DNA of 64,000 bases from an uncultured Hyphomicrobiales bacterium (GTDB taxonomy: Bacteria; Pseudomonadota; Alphaproteobacteria; Rhizobiales; Beijerinckiaceae), in assembly GCA_903861645.1 (NCBI GenBank), contig CAIOVE010000090.1, forward strand, positions 1 to 64,000, in the 5' to 3' direction. The translations under genes were made by a program, and so were the position numbers. Shown one piece after another: positions 1 to 8,643 of this stretch (positions are counted from its first letter, which is position 1; the number at the start of each line of letters is the position of its first letter). Under the pieces are notes generated by a model. The model had not been told where the DNA came from, ran no database searches, and saw only the letters and a program-made list of their open reading frames with translations.

Positions 1-56
1 CTGGGATAGCGCAAACGGCTTCGATCATAACGCGCGCGATTTTCGTTGGTCCACAT
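1..56 (-). CDS. IS5-family transposase, N-terminal fragment (runs off window)
   Basis: Reading the minus strand from the ATG at 56 gives 18 residues beginning MWTNENRARYDRS and ending LRYP before the window edge. This opening (MWT.ENR.RYDRS.LRYPSDLT) is characteristic of IS5-family DDE transposases common in rhizobia and methylobacteria. Only the extreme N-terminus is visible, so neither the catalytic triad nor intactness can be judged. The identification rests on family memory of this conserved start. Confidence 0.72.
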   Translation of the reverse strand, partial: MWTNENRARYDRSRLRYP

Positions 57-117
57 CAGCGACCCCTCCGAATCAGGTCGCCTCTCTTGAATCACAAACG
101 ATTCATTCGATTCAAGA
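57..117. mobile_element. Probable terminal region of the IS5-type element
   Basis: The stretch upstream of the transposase ATG contains a 9-bp inverted repeat, TCTTGAATC at 85-93 and GATTCAAGA at 109-117, and a direct repeat GATTCA at 100-105 and 109-114. This is where an IS5-family terminal repeat would be expected. The exact outer boundary and any target duplication cannot be fixed because the other end lies outside the window. Confidence 0.4.
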
Positions 118-174
118 ACTCATCGGACAGACACTAAAGGTCGGAACTGATGATGCAGCGTCCGGAGCCCCCAT

Positions 175-348
175 ATGTCCCGCGTGATTGCGAAATTGAA
201 GGCCTACCGCCTCGACGAACGAGGCGCGACTTCAATTGAGTACGGGATGATCGGGCTGTTCGTTTCCATATTGATTGTCGTTGGCGTCACATCCATTGGC
301 ACGAAAATCCAGTCCAAATGGATAGGCCCGCTCGCGGGCAACCTCTAG
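175..348 (+). CDS. flp: Flp/Fap-type pilin subunit
   Basis: A 57-residue protein with a short basic leader (MSRVIAKLKAYRLDERGATSIEYG) followed by a hydrophobic helix. The G-ATSIEYG motif, with Glu at +5 after the probable prepilin cleavage site and the following Tyr, is the signature of Flp pilins assembled by Tad machines in the inner membrane. GGAG at 164-167 lies 7 nt before the ATG. No tad/cpa assembly gene follows; the next genes are unrelated and on the opposite strand. It is therefore an orphan pilin, sitting about 60 bp from an IS5-type end. Family assignment is firm; whether it is functional is unknown. Confidence 0.88.
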   Translation: MSRVIAKLKAYRLDERGATSIEYGMIGLFVSILIVVGVTSIGTKIQSKWIGPLAGNL

Positions 349-355
349 GCGCCCG

Positions 356-378
356 CGGACACGGCGGAGCCGTGTCCG
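356..378 (+). terminator. Hairpin after the flp pilin gene
   Basis: CGGACACGGC and GCCGTGTCCG form a perfect 10-bp stem around a GGA loop, starting 8 nt after the flp stop codon. No U-tract follows, so it could be a weak or Rho-assisted terminator or a 3'-end stabilising hairpin. It also lies just beyond the 3' end of the opposing DUF937 gene. Confidence 0.5.
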
Positions 379-420
379 GCAAGGCTTTCGGTGCCCGACA
401 ATGGTCGATCCGATGCGACG

Positions 421-1173
421 TCAGCGCTTCGCGCCGCCCATCATCTGGCCGAGGATGTCCTGAAGGCCCGACATCTGGCCGGCCGGCGCCTGCACGCCAT
501 GGCCAAACATCTTGGTGAGCGCCTCCATGCCCGCCTGAACCGTGGCCGGGTCGATGCCGCCCGGCATTTTGGGCGCGCCCGCCGCGCCGCCGCCGAAAAG
601 GCCGCCCAGGACCCCGCCCAGCATGCCGCCGAGACCGCCGCCGGTCGACGCCTGCGCGGGCGCGCCGGGCTGCGCCTGACCGCCGCCCATCATCTGGCCC
701 AGAATCGCGCCGAGATTTCCCTGACCGGTGAGCTGGCCAAGCATGCCGCCCAGTCCCTGATTGGACGCGGAATGGAAAAGCCCGCCCATGACCATGGAGG
801 CGATAACCGGCATCATCTGCTGCATCAGATCGGCGCTCAGGCCGGCGTGTTGCGCGGCGTTCTGGGCGACCTTCTGGGCGATCTCGTTGTTGCCGAAAAT
901 CTGGCCGAGCACATTGCCGCCGGCCTGCGTGGCGGCCGGCGAGGCGGCCGCGTTGGGGTCGGTGTAGGACTGCTGGTTCTGCGGGTTGGTCAGATGCGAC
1001 AGGATATCCCCGAGCCCGCCGGAGGTCGCCTGATTCTGCAAGCCGTGCGACAGTCCCGGCAACATCGCCTGAATGGCCGCTTGCGCCTGTTCGGGCGAAA
1101 TACCGAACTGCTGCGCGATATTATTGATGCCCTGCCCGCCCTGGGCGGACTGAATGATGTCGTTCAAATTCAT
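421..1173 (-). CDS. DUF937 (YidB-like) family protein
   Basis: A 250-residue protein starting MNLNDIIQSAQGG. The start is set by GGAGGGG located 6 nt upstream of the ATG; an in-frame start further out has no such site. The N-terminal half has the DUF937 pattern: a short helix, INNIAQQFGIS, then alanine- and glutamine-rich helices. The C-terminal half is very rich in Gly, Met and Gln (repeated GGMLG and ILGQMMGGG). No signal peptide or catalytic motif is seen. It lies 60 nt downstream of the MATE gene on the same strand and could be cotranscribed. The role of DUF937 proteins is not established. Confidence 0.75.
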   Translation of the reverse strand: MNLNDIIQSAQGGQGINNIAQQFGISPEQAQAAIQAMLPGLSHGLQNQATSGGLGDILSHLTNPQNQQSYTDPNAAASPAATQAGGNVLGQIFGNNEIAQKVAQNAAQHAGLSADLMQQMMPVIASMVMGGLFHSASNQGLGGMLGQLTGQGNLGAILGQMMGGGQAQPGAPAQASTGGGLGGMLGGVLGGLFGGGAAGAPKMPGGIDPATVQAGMEALTKMFGHGVQAPAGQMSGLQDILGQMMGGAKR

Positions 1174-1232
1174 TTGAAACCCCTCCGTCATGGCGGTCCG
1201 ATCAATGAAGCCGCCCCCGCAATGACCCAACC

Positions 1233-2624
1233 CTATGATATTTCCGCGACGGGCGCAGTTATTTTCACGCCCGATCGCTGTTCAAGCCTGCCGGCCAGCC
1301 AATAGGCGCAGGCGATCGCGGCGACGCCGAAAATGGAGGCGCCCGCCGCCGCGCCCATGATCACGCCTTCCGGTCCGTACAACCGCGCCCCGATGGTCAC
1401 GAAGGGAATGAATCCCAGCGTCGCGCGGCCCCAATTGAACACGGTCGACAAAAATGCGTGACCGAGGTTGTTGAAGGCCGCGTTGGCCGCGAACAGACAT
1501 CCCAGAAAAACCCAGGCCATCGCGCCCCACGCGCAGAAAAAGGCGACGAGGCGCGCGGTTTCGCCCTTCGCGCCAAACACCCACACGACCCAGGGCGTCG
1601 CCAGATAAAGCAGCAGCCACGCGCAAGCGACATAAACGGCGGAAAAAACGAAACAGCTCGTGAGGGTCGCGCGAACGCGCCCCATCAGGCCAGCGCCAAA
1701 GTTCTGACCGACGATGGGGCCGACGACGCCGGACATGGCGAACAACGCGCCAAAGGCGACCGGCACGAGACGGTCGATGATGGAGCCGGCGGCCACCGCC
1801 GCCTCGCCAAAGGCGGACATGACCGTCACCGCATAGAGGCTTGAGACGGGCGAGGCGAGATTGGTCAGGATCGCCGGGCCGGCGATCGCGAATATCGGCG
1901 AGAAATCCCGCACGACCGAGGCGCGGGTCGGCCTGCCCAGCAATCCGTGGACATGCACCACGCCCCAGCCGCCCACGATCACCCAGACGCCGCGCGATAT
2001 ATCCATGGTGATGGCGGCCCCGGCGGTCCCCATCTTGAGACCAAGAATCAGGATCGGATCGACGACCGCCGTGACAACCGCGCCGAGCAGGGTCACGTAC
2101 ATCGAACGGCGCGCATCGCCCGCCGCGCGCAAAAGGCCCGCGAGTATCATGCCGGCGGCCATTACCCCGCTGGATGGCAAGGTCCAGGCGAGAAACGCGG
2201 AGCCCGCTTCCAGCGCCGCGCCGCGCGCGCCCAGCGCCGACAGAATGCCCGCGCGAAAGGGAAACAGGCACAGCCCGACAAGACTCGCCGCGAGGACGCT
2301 CAACGTCAGCCCGGACGCCGCGTATCGCTGGGCGAGCGGCCGGTCGCCCGCGCCGATGGCGCGCGACACCACCGCGCCAACGCCGATGGACATGCCGATA
2401 TTGAGCGACATGGCGAGAAACGTCACCTGCGTCGCGTAACCCACGCCCGCCGTGAGCGCCGGATCGCCCTGCCAAGAAATATAGAGCAGCGACAGGAGAT
2501 CGACGGCGAAAATGGCCATGAGGCCAATCGAGCCCGTCGCCGTCATGACGAGGACATGGCGCATGGGCGCGCCTTCCGTGAAGACGGCGCGGGGTCTTGC
2601 GTGCGTAAGGGCCGCCGTCGTCAT
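1233..2624 (-). CDS. MATE family efflux transporter
   Basis: 463 residues with about twelve hydrophobic segments in two similar halves, the usual size and layout of MATE (NorM/DinF-type) Na+- or H+-coupled drug/metabolite exporters of the inner membrane. Typical elements include the region around SIGVGAVVSRAIGAG in the first half and GVVGPIVGQNFGAG in the second. The start MTTAALTHARP at 2624 was chosen because upstream sequence is basic, low-complexity and lacks hydrophobic character. The substrate cannot be told from sequence. The DUF937 gene follows after 60 nt. Confidence 0.85.
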   Translation of the reverse strand: MTTAALTHARPRAVFTEGAPMRHVLVMTATGSIGLMAIFAVDLLSLLYISWQGDPALTAGVGYATQVTFLAMSLNIGMSIGVGAVVSRAIGAGDRPLAQRYAASGLTLSVLAASLVGLCLFPFRAGILSALGARGAALEAGSAFLAWTLPSSGVMAAGMILAGLLRAAGDARRSMYVTLLGAVVTAVVDPILILGLKMGTAGAAITMDISRGVWVIVGGWGVVHVHGLLGRPTRASVVRDFSPIFAIAGPAILTNLASPVSSLYAVTVMSAFGEAAVAAGSIIDRLVPVAFGALFAMSGVVGPIVGQNFGAGLMGRVRATLTSCFVFSAVYVACAWLLLYLATPWVVWVFGAKGETARLVAFFCAWGAMAWVFLGCLFAANAAFNNLGHAFLSTVFNWGRATLGFIPFVTIGARLYGPEGVIMGAAAGASIFGVAAIACAYWLAGRLEQRSGVKITAPVAEIS

Positions 2625-2823
2625 GAAAAGCCAATCGCTGAAAACGCGCGCGCAGACATAGGGCGCGCGGCGAGCGGCCGCAAGTCGACGCGACGATGGC
2701 AGAAGGCGCGAATATATCCCCCGCGGACGTGGTTGACTCTTGCGCGAATCGCGCCGTGTGCCATCCTCGCGACCATTCTTTTTAAGTGATTCGCGCGGTA
2801 GTCCACGCGCCGGGAGAATGTTG

Positions 2824-3219
2824 ATGCGCTCGCAGGAATTAGTTGACGCGCGACGCGATCTGGCCGACTGGAGCCAGCCCATTGTCGTCGACTACATGCA
2901 CGAGCTCTATTCCCGCGAGTTGGGCGCCGGTCATCAATCGCTTCGCGTGCTGGCCCTTTCGCATGGCCGTCTCTGGCGATTCCTGATTCTGCAAGACGCG
3001 GAGCGCCTACCGCTGGCGCGCAAGGAAATCGTCGGGATCGCCCGCCTCGCCGGCCTGAAATCGTCGGTGGTGGACACCATCGATCAAGCCATGCTGTCGG
3101 AACTCATGGACGTGGTGGTCGCGCGGTTCATGCGCACGCCCGCGCTGGCGCGCAACTACGGCCAGATCCTGCTGGGCGCCTCGGCGCGCCTCGCGACGTT
3201 CGGCATGGCGCATGCCTGA
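2824..3219 (+). CDS. Conserved-looking protein of unknown function
   Basis: 131 residues, mostly predicted helical, with no signal peptide or membrane segment. The start at 2824 is preferred because GGGAG at 2812-2816 has 7-nt spacing to it; the ATG at 2818 is too close to that site. I do not recognise the family. The C-terminus (ARNYGQILLGASARLATFG) is amphipathic. It stands alone between the divergent MATE gene and the helicase gene, 71 nt upstream of the latter, and may share its transcript. Confidence 0.6.
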   Translation: MRSQELVDARRDLADWSQPIVVDYMHELYSRELGAGHQSLRVLALSHGRLWRFLILQDAERLPLARKEIVGIARLAGLKSSVVDTIDQAMLSELMDVVVARFMRTPALARNYGQILLGASARLATFGMAHA

Positions 3220-3290
3220 GCGCGGCCATGGCCGCCGTCGCCCTTTCGCGCTAGAAGGCGCCTCGCCGTCGACGCGCCACAGGGAACAGG

Positions 3291-4379
3291 ATGGACTGGT
3301 CGCCTCAACAGGATAAAGCGCTGCTCGCCGTGCGCGACTGGCTGAAGCGCGGTCGCCCGCAAGTATTCCGTCTTTTCGGATTCGCCGGCACGGGCAAGAC
3401 GACGCTCGCCCAGCATATCGCCGATCACGTCGACGGCGAGGTTCTTTTCGGCGCCTACACGGGCAAGGCGGCGCTGGTGATGCGCTCGCGCGGTTGCGCC
3501 GAGGCGCGCACGATCCACAGCATGATCTATCGCCCGAAGGAGGTCGACAGCGAGGAGCCGACCTTCGTTCTCAACGACGAAAGTCCGGCGTCCTCCGCGG
3601 CGCTGATCATCATCGACGAATGCTCGATGGTCGACGAGGAACTGGGACGCGACCTGCTCTCATTCGGTCGGCCCGTGCTGGTGCTCGGCGACCCCGCGCA
3701 GTTGCCGCCAGTGAAGGGCGGCGGTTATTTCACCGAGGTCGAGCCGGACGTCATGCTGACCGAAGTGCACCGTCAGGCCGCCGACAATCCCATCGTGCGC
3801 ATGTCGATGATCGTGCGCGAGGGCGGTCGACTGGAGCCCGGGGACTACGGCGAAAGCCGCGTCATCGGCAAGCGCGACATCGACGCATTGGCGGTGACGC
3901 GGGCCGACCAGACGCTGGTCGGCCTCAACCGCACGCGGCGCAACTACAACAGGCGCATGCGCGAGTTGTTCGGCCATCATGGAACGCTGCCCGAGGTCGA
4001 CGACAAGCTCGTGTGCCTGCGCAACGACCGCAAGAAAGGCCTGCTCAACGGCGGCATCTGGATCGTCAAGACGCTGCTGCCGCAGCGCAAGGACAAGATG
4101 CGCATGACCGTCGTGCCCGACGACGATCCCGGTCGCAAGCCGTTGCGGATCAACGTGCTGCCCGCCTTTTTCGAGAGCGAGGAGGAAATCCCCTTCGCCC
4201 TGCGCCGCACGTCGGACGAATTCGACTACGGCTACGCGCTGACGGTTCACAAGGCGCAGGGCTCGCAATGGGACGATGTCGTGCTGTTCGATGAAAGCGG
4301 TGCCTTCCGCGAACATCGCCATCGCTGGCTCTACACGGGCATCACCCGCGCCGCGCGGCGGCTGACGATCGTGGTCTAG
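3291..4379 (+). CDS. RecD-like ATP-dependent helicase (AAA_30 / UvrD_C_2 type)
   Basis: 362 residues. Walker A is FGFAGTGKTT near residues 25-34; Walker B is LIIIDECSMVDEE near 105-117; the motif III region reads VLGDPAQLPPV; a C-terminal UvrD_C_2 segment contains YALTVHKAQGSQWDDVV and ends YTGITRAARRLTIVV. This is the core of superfamily 1 RecD/TraA-like 5'-3' DNA helicases without the long N-terminal domain of RecD2, typical of phage Dda-like and stand-alone bacterial helicases. A role in DNA repair or replication-fork processing is inferred. The ATG follows AGGGAACAGG. Neighbours give no functional hint. Confidence 0.85.
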   Translation: MDWSPQQDKALLAVRDWLKRGRPQVFRLFGFAGTGKTTLAQHIADHVDGEVLFGAYTGKAALVMRSRGCAEARTIHSMIYRPKEVDSEEPTFVLNDESPASSAALIIIDECSMVDEELGRDLLSFGRPVLVLGDPAQLPPVKGGGYFTEVEPDVMLTEVHRQAADNPIVRMSMIVREGGRLEPGDYGESRVIGKRDIDALAVTRADQTLVGLNRTRRNYNRRMRELFGHHGTLPEVDDKLVCLRNDRKKGLLNGGIWIVKTLLPQRKDKMRMTVVPDDDPGRKPLRINVLPAFFESEEEIPFALRRTSDEFDYGYALTVHKAQGSQWDDVVLFDESGAFREHRHRWLYTGITRAARRLTIVV

Positions 4380-4433
4380 GATCGCGAGGCCGGCGGTTTT
4401 TCAATCCGCCCGCCCGCTCGAAGGGAGTTGCGC

Positions 4434-4799
4434 ATGCGATCACCATCAACAATGCGTCTGCTATGCGCCGCCGCGGTGTTGACGCTGTGCATGGCGCCCG
4501 CGGTGGCCATGCCGTCGGACGCGCAAGACCCGACCAACGCCGACAGCATCGAGACAGGTCGCGTCGTGGCGCAAAAATATTGCGCGCGGTGCCATGCCAT
4601 CGGGCCGCGCGGCGCCAGCCGCAATCCGAAATCGCCACCCTTTCGCACGATTGTCGCGCGGCGGCGTGGCGGCCATTTGCCGGGCGATCTCTTCATCGAC
4701 GGCACCATTGTCCGTCATCCCGGCATGCCGCAATTCGAGCTGCGCACCTTCGAGGTCGACGGGTTGATCGCCTATATCAGGCGCATCGCGCGCAAATAG
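4434..4799 (+). CDS. Periplasmic class I cytochrome c
   Basis: 121 residues with an N-terminal signal peptide (MRSPSTMRLL followed by a hydrophobic stretch ending APAVAMPSDA), then one haem c site CARCH (Cys50, Cys53, His54) and a probable axial Met98 in HPGMPQF. The size and the C-terminal helix (LIAYIRRIARK) fit small soluble electron carriers. AAGGGAG at 4421-4427 lies 6 nt before this ATG, which is why the upstream TTG at 4428 was not chosen. The last 23 nt overlap the 3' end of the convergent DUF429 gene. The redox partner is not apparent. Confidence 0.85.
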   Translation: MRSPSTMRLLCAAAVLTLCMAPAVAMPSDAQDPTNADSIETGRVVAQKYCARCHAIGPRGASRNPKSPPFRTIVARRRGGHLPGDLFIDGTIVRHPGMPQFELRTFEVDGLIAYIRRIARK

Positions 4800-5604
4800 C
4801 GTCGCCGTTTCCATGCGCATCCGGAATCCATATGGCTGAATCCTCGTCGCCAAATGGACTGGCCCGACCCTCGACGCAACATATCGCCACATAGGCGCAG
4901 ACGACGGCGTCAAGCGCGTCCTCATAGGATTTCATTTCCCAGCCCGCCGCCGCATCGCCTAATTTAGGCATGAGATCGTCGACACCCTTTATTTCCTTCG
5001 CCAGATGAGAAACAATCTCGCGCCACTTTTCGCGCAATTTAAGCCCTCTTTTTTCTCGAGGCTCGTCCGGCCAATAAATTCTCGCCTTTGAAACCTTGTA
5101 TTTCAATCGCTCCGACGCGCCGGTCAAAACAACCAGCGCGGGATGCGGATAGACCTCGACAACTCCGGGATACTCCATTGATGTCGTGAGCAGCTTATAT
5201 CCGGCCGAAGAAAGATCGCTCCTCATGTTATCGCTGATTTTTCCCGGCCGGACGACGCTCGGCGAATGCGTGCCGCATTTCCTCGCGGCAAACGCCTTCG
5301 AGACCATATTGTCGGACACGCGGCGCCCGGTGATCCTCGTATTCGCCAGTGGCATGTCGATGGCGATCAGGTCCACGGACTGACCCGCCAACACCCGAGC
5401 CGCGGCAAGCATCCTCGGAACATCAGGGATCGACCCGTTGGGTCGCGATTGGCTGGAGGCGCCAGGCGGCGCGGACGCATGAAACTCGTCGTACGACCGC
5501 GACACGTTCAAGAGGCGCCAGCCATTCGACGTTTTGGCCACGAGCGCGACGCCGCTCGGTTGCTTGGCGGTCCACGCGGCATCGATTCCAAGCACAACCT
5601 TCAT
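4777..5604 (-). CDS. DUF429 domain-containing protein
   Basis: 275 residues starting MKVVLGIDAAWT, preceded by GGGAG with 8-nt spacing. The N-terminal GIDAAW and the later IAIDMPLA segment are the RNase H-like-fold signatures of DUF429 (predicted nuclease family). Further features are the RRVSDNMVSKAF region and VVEVYPHPALVVL near the middle. GC content is visibly lower than its neighbours, with more A/T-rich codons, which hints at horizontal acquisition. The 3' end overlaps the cytochrome c gene tail to tail. The biological role of the family is not known. Confidence 0.78.
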   Translation of the reverse strand: MKVVLGIDAAWTAKQPSGVALVAKTSNGWRLLNVSRSYDEFHASAPPGASSQSRPNGSIPDVPRMLAAARVLAGQSVDLIAIDMPLANTRITGRRVSDNMVSKAFAARKCGTHSPSVVRPGKISDNMRSDLSSAGYKLLTTSMEYPGVVEVYPHPALVVLTGASERLKYKVSKARIYWPDEPREKRGLKLREKWREIVSHLAKEIKGVDDLMPKLGDAAAGWEMKSYEDALDAVVCAYVAICCVEGRASPFGDEDSAIWIPDAHGNGDAICARCA

Positions 5605-5735
5605 GACGCTTCTCCCGTAGGTCGGACCAAACGGTATCACATCGCAATCGCCCGCATATTTGCCGCGACTTGTGTCCGCGCGCGGGGCGTTCCACAATGG
5701 CGTCGAAGGCAATAATGGACAGGGACGGGGTTCGC

Positions 5736-8036
5736 ATGAGCGGAGCATTTCACGGACGGCGCGAGGACAAGCGGCTCGTCACCGGCCAGGGCAAATACAC
5801 GTCCGACTGGAACTTCCCCGATCAGGCCCATGGCCACTTCCTGCGCGCCGATCGTGGCCATGCAAATATTCTGGGCGTCGACGTTTCGGAGGCGCTCGCC
5901 TCGCCGGGCGTGCTGGCCATCATCACCGGCGCGGACACGACCGCGGCCGGCTATGGCCCCGCGCCCAACATGGTGAAGTTTCCCGGCAAGGGCGGCAGCA
6001 AGATGAAGCCCGTGCCGCGCGAGGTGATGGCGCACAAGAAGGTCGTCTTCGTTGGTCAGGAAGTGGCGCTGATCGTCGCCACGAGCGCCGCCACCGCGCA
6101 GGAGGCCGCGGAAAAGATCGTGGTCGATTACGAGGACTTGCCAGCCATCGTCGACGCGGAAGCCGCGCTCGCCGCGGACGCGCCCGTCATCTATCCGGAG
6201 CTCGAGAACAATCTTGCCTTCGATTTCGAATATGGGAACGAGGCGGCGACCAGCGCGGCCTTCGCCAGCGCCGCGCATGTCGTGAAACTCGCGCTCGACG
6301 CGCCGCGGATCGTTGGCAATCCGATGGAGCCCAAGGCCGCCGTCGTCAAATACGACGCGGCGAGCGGGCTGTATGACCTCTACGTTCCCTCGCAGGGCAT
6401 CGTCGGCATGCGCTCGGGCCTGTCGGTCGGCTCGGGCATACCGGAGGACAAGCTGCGCGTGCACGCGCACGACGTCGGCGGTGGTTTCGGCATCCGCGGC
6501 GAGGCCTATACGGAATATCTCTCGTTGATGCTCGCGGCGCGCAAGGTCGGCAAGCCCGTCAAATGGGTGTCGACGCGCACGGAGACCTTCGTCAGCGATC
6601 ACCATGGACGTGGCGCGAAGCTTTATGGCGAGTTGGCGCTCGACAAGGACGGCGCCTTCACCGCGATGCGCGTGCTATGGATTCTCAACGCCGGCGGCTA
6701 TCTGTCGACGCCCGGCGCCTTCACCAACACGCTCGCGCCCTCGGGCAACATCACCAATGTTTATCAAATCCCCGTGGCGCATGGCCTGCATCGCGTGGTG
6801 CTGACGAACACGACGCCCACGACGCCCTATCGCGGCGCGGCGCGACCCAACGTGAGCTATCTTATCGAGCGGCTCGTCGACGAGGCTGCGCTGCAAACCG
6901 GGATTGATCGCGTCGATTTGCGCCGGCGCAATCTCATTCCGCGCGAGGCCTTCCCGTTCAAGACCGCGACAGGGGCGACCTATGACAGCGGCGACCCGCC
7001 GGGATTGCTGGAAGACGTATTGAAATATTCCGACTTCGCGGGCTTTAGCGCGCGCAAGGCCGAGTCGAAGGCGCGCGGCAAGCTGCGCGGAACATCTTGC
7101 TGCATCTTCATCGAGCCGTCGGGCGGCGGTTCGAGCCCGGAGGAAGAGACCTTCATCAAGTTCGGCGACTCCGGCAATCCCATCATCTACACGGTTTCCG
7201 GCCCCTCCGGTCAGGGGCACGAGACGGTGTTTCCCGAAATCGTCGGACGTGAGTTCGGCATCGATCCAGAATCCATCACGCTGCGCTATTCGGACCCGGA
7301 TGGTCCGGCGCTGAAGGGCGACGGCACCATTGGTTCGCGCTCGCTGATGTCGCACGGCGGCTCGCTCATGCTCGCCGCGCGCGAGGTCGTTAAGAAGGGC
7401 CGCAACCTCGCCGCGCAACATCTGGAAACGGCGGCGGATGACATCGAATTCACCGATGGGCGCTATCGCGTGAAAGGCACCGATCTGTCGATCACGCTGC
7501 TCGACCTCGCCCGCAAGCACGCCGGCAAGGGCGACAACCCGCTCGACACGATGTTCGGCATGCCCGCGCCACGCGCCTATCCCACCGGCGCGCACGTGGC
7601 GGAGGTCGAGATCGATCCGGCGACGGGCGAAACGGAACTCATCAGCTATGTCGGCGTGGACGATTGCGGCAACGTCATCAATCACGCGCTGGCCGAGGGC
7701 CAGGTGCATGGCGGCCTGATGCAGGGTTTCGGTCAGGTGTTCGACGAGGTCTGCATCTACGACGCGAATGGCCAGATGCTGACCGCGAGCTTCATGGACT
7801 ATTGCATGCCGCGCGCCCATGAACTCGTCGGACTGAAATTGTACGACCGGCCCGTGCCCTCGCCGAGCAATCCCCTCGGCGCCAAGGGCGTCGGCGAGGC
7901 CGGCGCGACGGGGTCGGTGCCGACGCTCGCCTGCGCCGTGATCGACGCGCTACGCGACGTCGGCGTGTCGCATCTCGACCTGCCCTACACGCCCGCGCGC
8001 GTGTGGAACGCCATCAAGGCGGCGGGGAAGGTCTAG
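5736..8036 (+). CDS. Xanthine dehydrogenase-family molybdopterin-binding subunit (CoxL-like)
   Basis: 766 residues of the molybdenum hydroxylase large subunit family: an N-terminal a/b hammerhead domain (RREDKRLVTGQGKYTSDW), DVGGGFGIRGE, PYRGAARP, GPSGQGHET and the C-terminal GVGEAGATG carrying the catalytic Glu. The YRGAAR motif differs from the AYRCSFR loop of true form-I CO dehydrogenase, so oxidation of another substrate is likely. The start at 5736 follows AGGGACGGGG by 5 nt; in-frame ATGs exist at 5697 and 5715. The FAD (CoxM) and 2Fe-2S (CoxS) subunits normally encoded beside it are absent nearby. Its stop shares CTAG with the convergent VOC gene. Confidence 0.88.
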   Translation: MSGAFHGRREDKRLVTGQGKYTSDWNFPDQAHGHFLRADRGHANILGVDVSEALASPGVLAIITGADTTAAGYGPAPNMVKFPGKGGSKMKPVPREVMAHKKVVFVGQEVALIVATSAATAQEAAEKIVVDYEDLPAIVDAEAALAADAPVIYPELENNLAFDFEYGNEAATSAAFASAAHVVKLALDAPRIVGNPMEPKAAVVKYDAASGLYDLYVPSQGIVGMRSGLSVGSGIPEDKLRVHAHDVGGGFGIRGEAYTEYLSLMLAARKVGKPVKWVSTRTETFVSDHHGRGAKLYGELALDKDGAFTAMRVLWILNAGGYLSTPGAFTNTLAPSGNITNVYQIPVAHGLHRVVLTNTTPTTPYRGAARPNVSYLIERLVDEAALQTGIDRVDLRRRNLIPREAFPFKTATGATYDSGDPPGLLEDVLKYSDFAGFSARKAESKARGKLRGTSCCIFIEPSGGGSSPEEETFIKFGDSGNPIIYTVSGPSGQGHETVFPEIVGREFGIDPESITLRYSDPDGPALKGDGTIGSRSLMSHGGSLMLAAREVVKKGRNLAAQHLETAADDIEFTDGRYRVKGTDLSITLLDLARKHAGKGDNPLDTMFGMPAPRAYPTGAHVAEVEIDPATGETELISYVGVDDCGNVINHALAEGQVHGGLMQGFGQVFDEVCIYDANGQMLTASFMDYCMPRAHELVGLKLYDRPVPSPSNPLGAKGVGEAGATGSVPTLACAVIDALRDVGVSHLDLPYTPARVWNAIKAAGKV

Positions 8037-8551
8037 CCCGACTTCGCCGGGCGCTTCCACGTGTCGTAGCGGAGGATGTCGATATCCACCGCCACGCCGT
8101 GGCCGCGCGGCGGTCCCTTGGGCAATTTGTCGGCGTCGGGAAAGCCGCTCTTGCAGAAGAGCTCGATCATGTTGCCCGAGGGATCGCGGAAAAACATCAG
8201 CGTTTCCACGCCCTGACGCGTCCAGTAGTTGGAGCTGGGTATGCCGTGCGCGGCGAGATAGGGCTTCATGCGCGCCATCGTCTCCGGCCCGCAGAAAAAG
8301 GCGATGTGCGGATATTCGGCGCCCGGCCCGACGAAGGTCACGCCCTCGCTGCCGATGCCGATGTCCGCGCCCGCCAGCATGATCGAGCAGAACGTTGGTT
8401 GATCAACGCGCAAGCGACCGCCGAGCAGGTCCACATAGAACGCCTTGCCCTCGGCGATATCGCGGCAGGGCAGACTCACATGGGCGAATGAATCGAGCGC
8501 TGGCGGCGCTGCGGACGCGCCTTCGCGCGTCATGGCGATGGTGTCGGACAT
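8033..8551 (-). CDS. VOC family (glyoxalase/extradiol dioxygenase-like) protein
   Basis: 172 residues, start ATG at 8551 behind GGGAGGA. The fold signature is clear: SFAHVSLPCRDIAEGKAFYVDLLGG (His as the first metal-ligand candidate), EYPHIAFFC in the middle and FFRDPSGNMIELF (Glu ligand) near the end. VOC proteins include glyoxalases, ring-cleaving dioxygenases and resistance proteins; nothing here picks one. The final codons overlap the end of the CoxL-like gene by 4 nt, in convergent orientation. Confidence 0.82.
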   Translation of the reverse strand: MSDTIAMTREGASAAPPALDSFAHVSLPCRDIAEGKAFYVDLLGGRLRVDQPTFCSIMLAGADIGIGSEGVTFVGPGAEYPHIAFFCGPETMARMKPYLAAHGIPSSNYWTRQGVETLMFFRDPSGNMIELFCKSGFPDADKLPKGPPRGHGVAVDIDILRYDTWKRPAKSG

Positions 8552-8643
8552 GAGTTCCTCCCGTCCGGCTCTCCTGCGCGAAGCCGGGACGCCTCGACTA
8601 TCGCCGAAGTCGCGGAGGTCCTCAAGCACGCGCGCCGCCCGTA

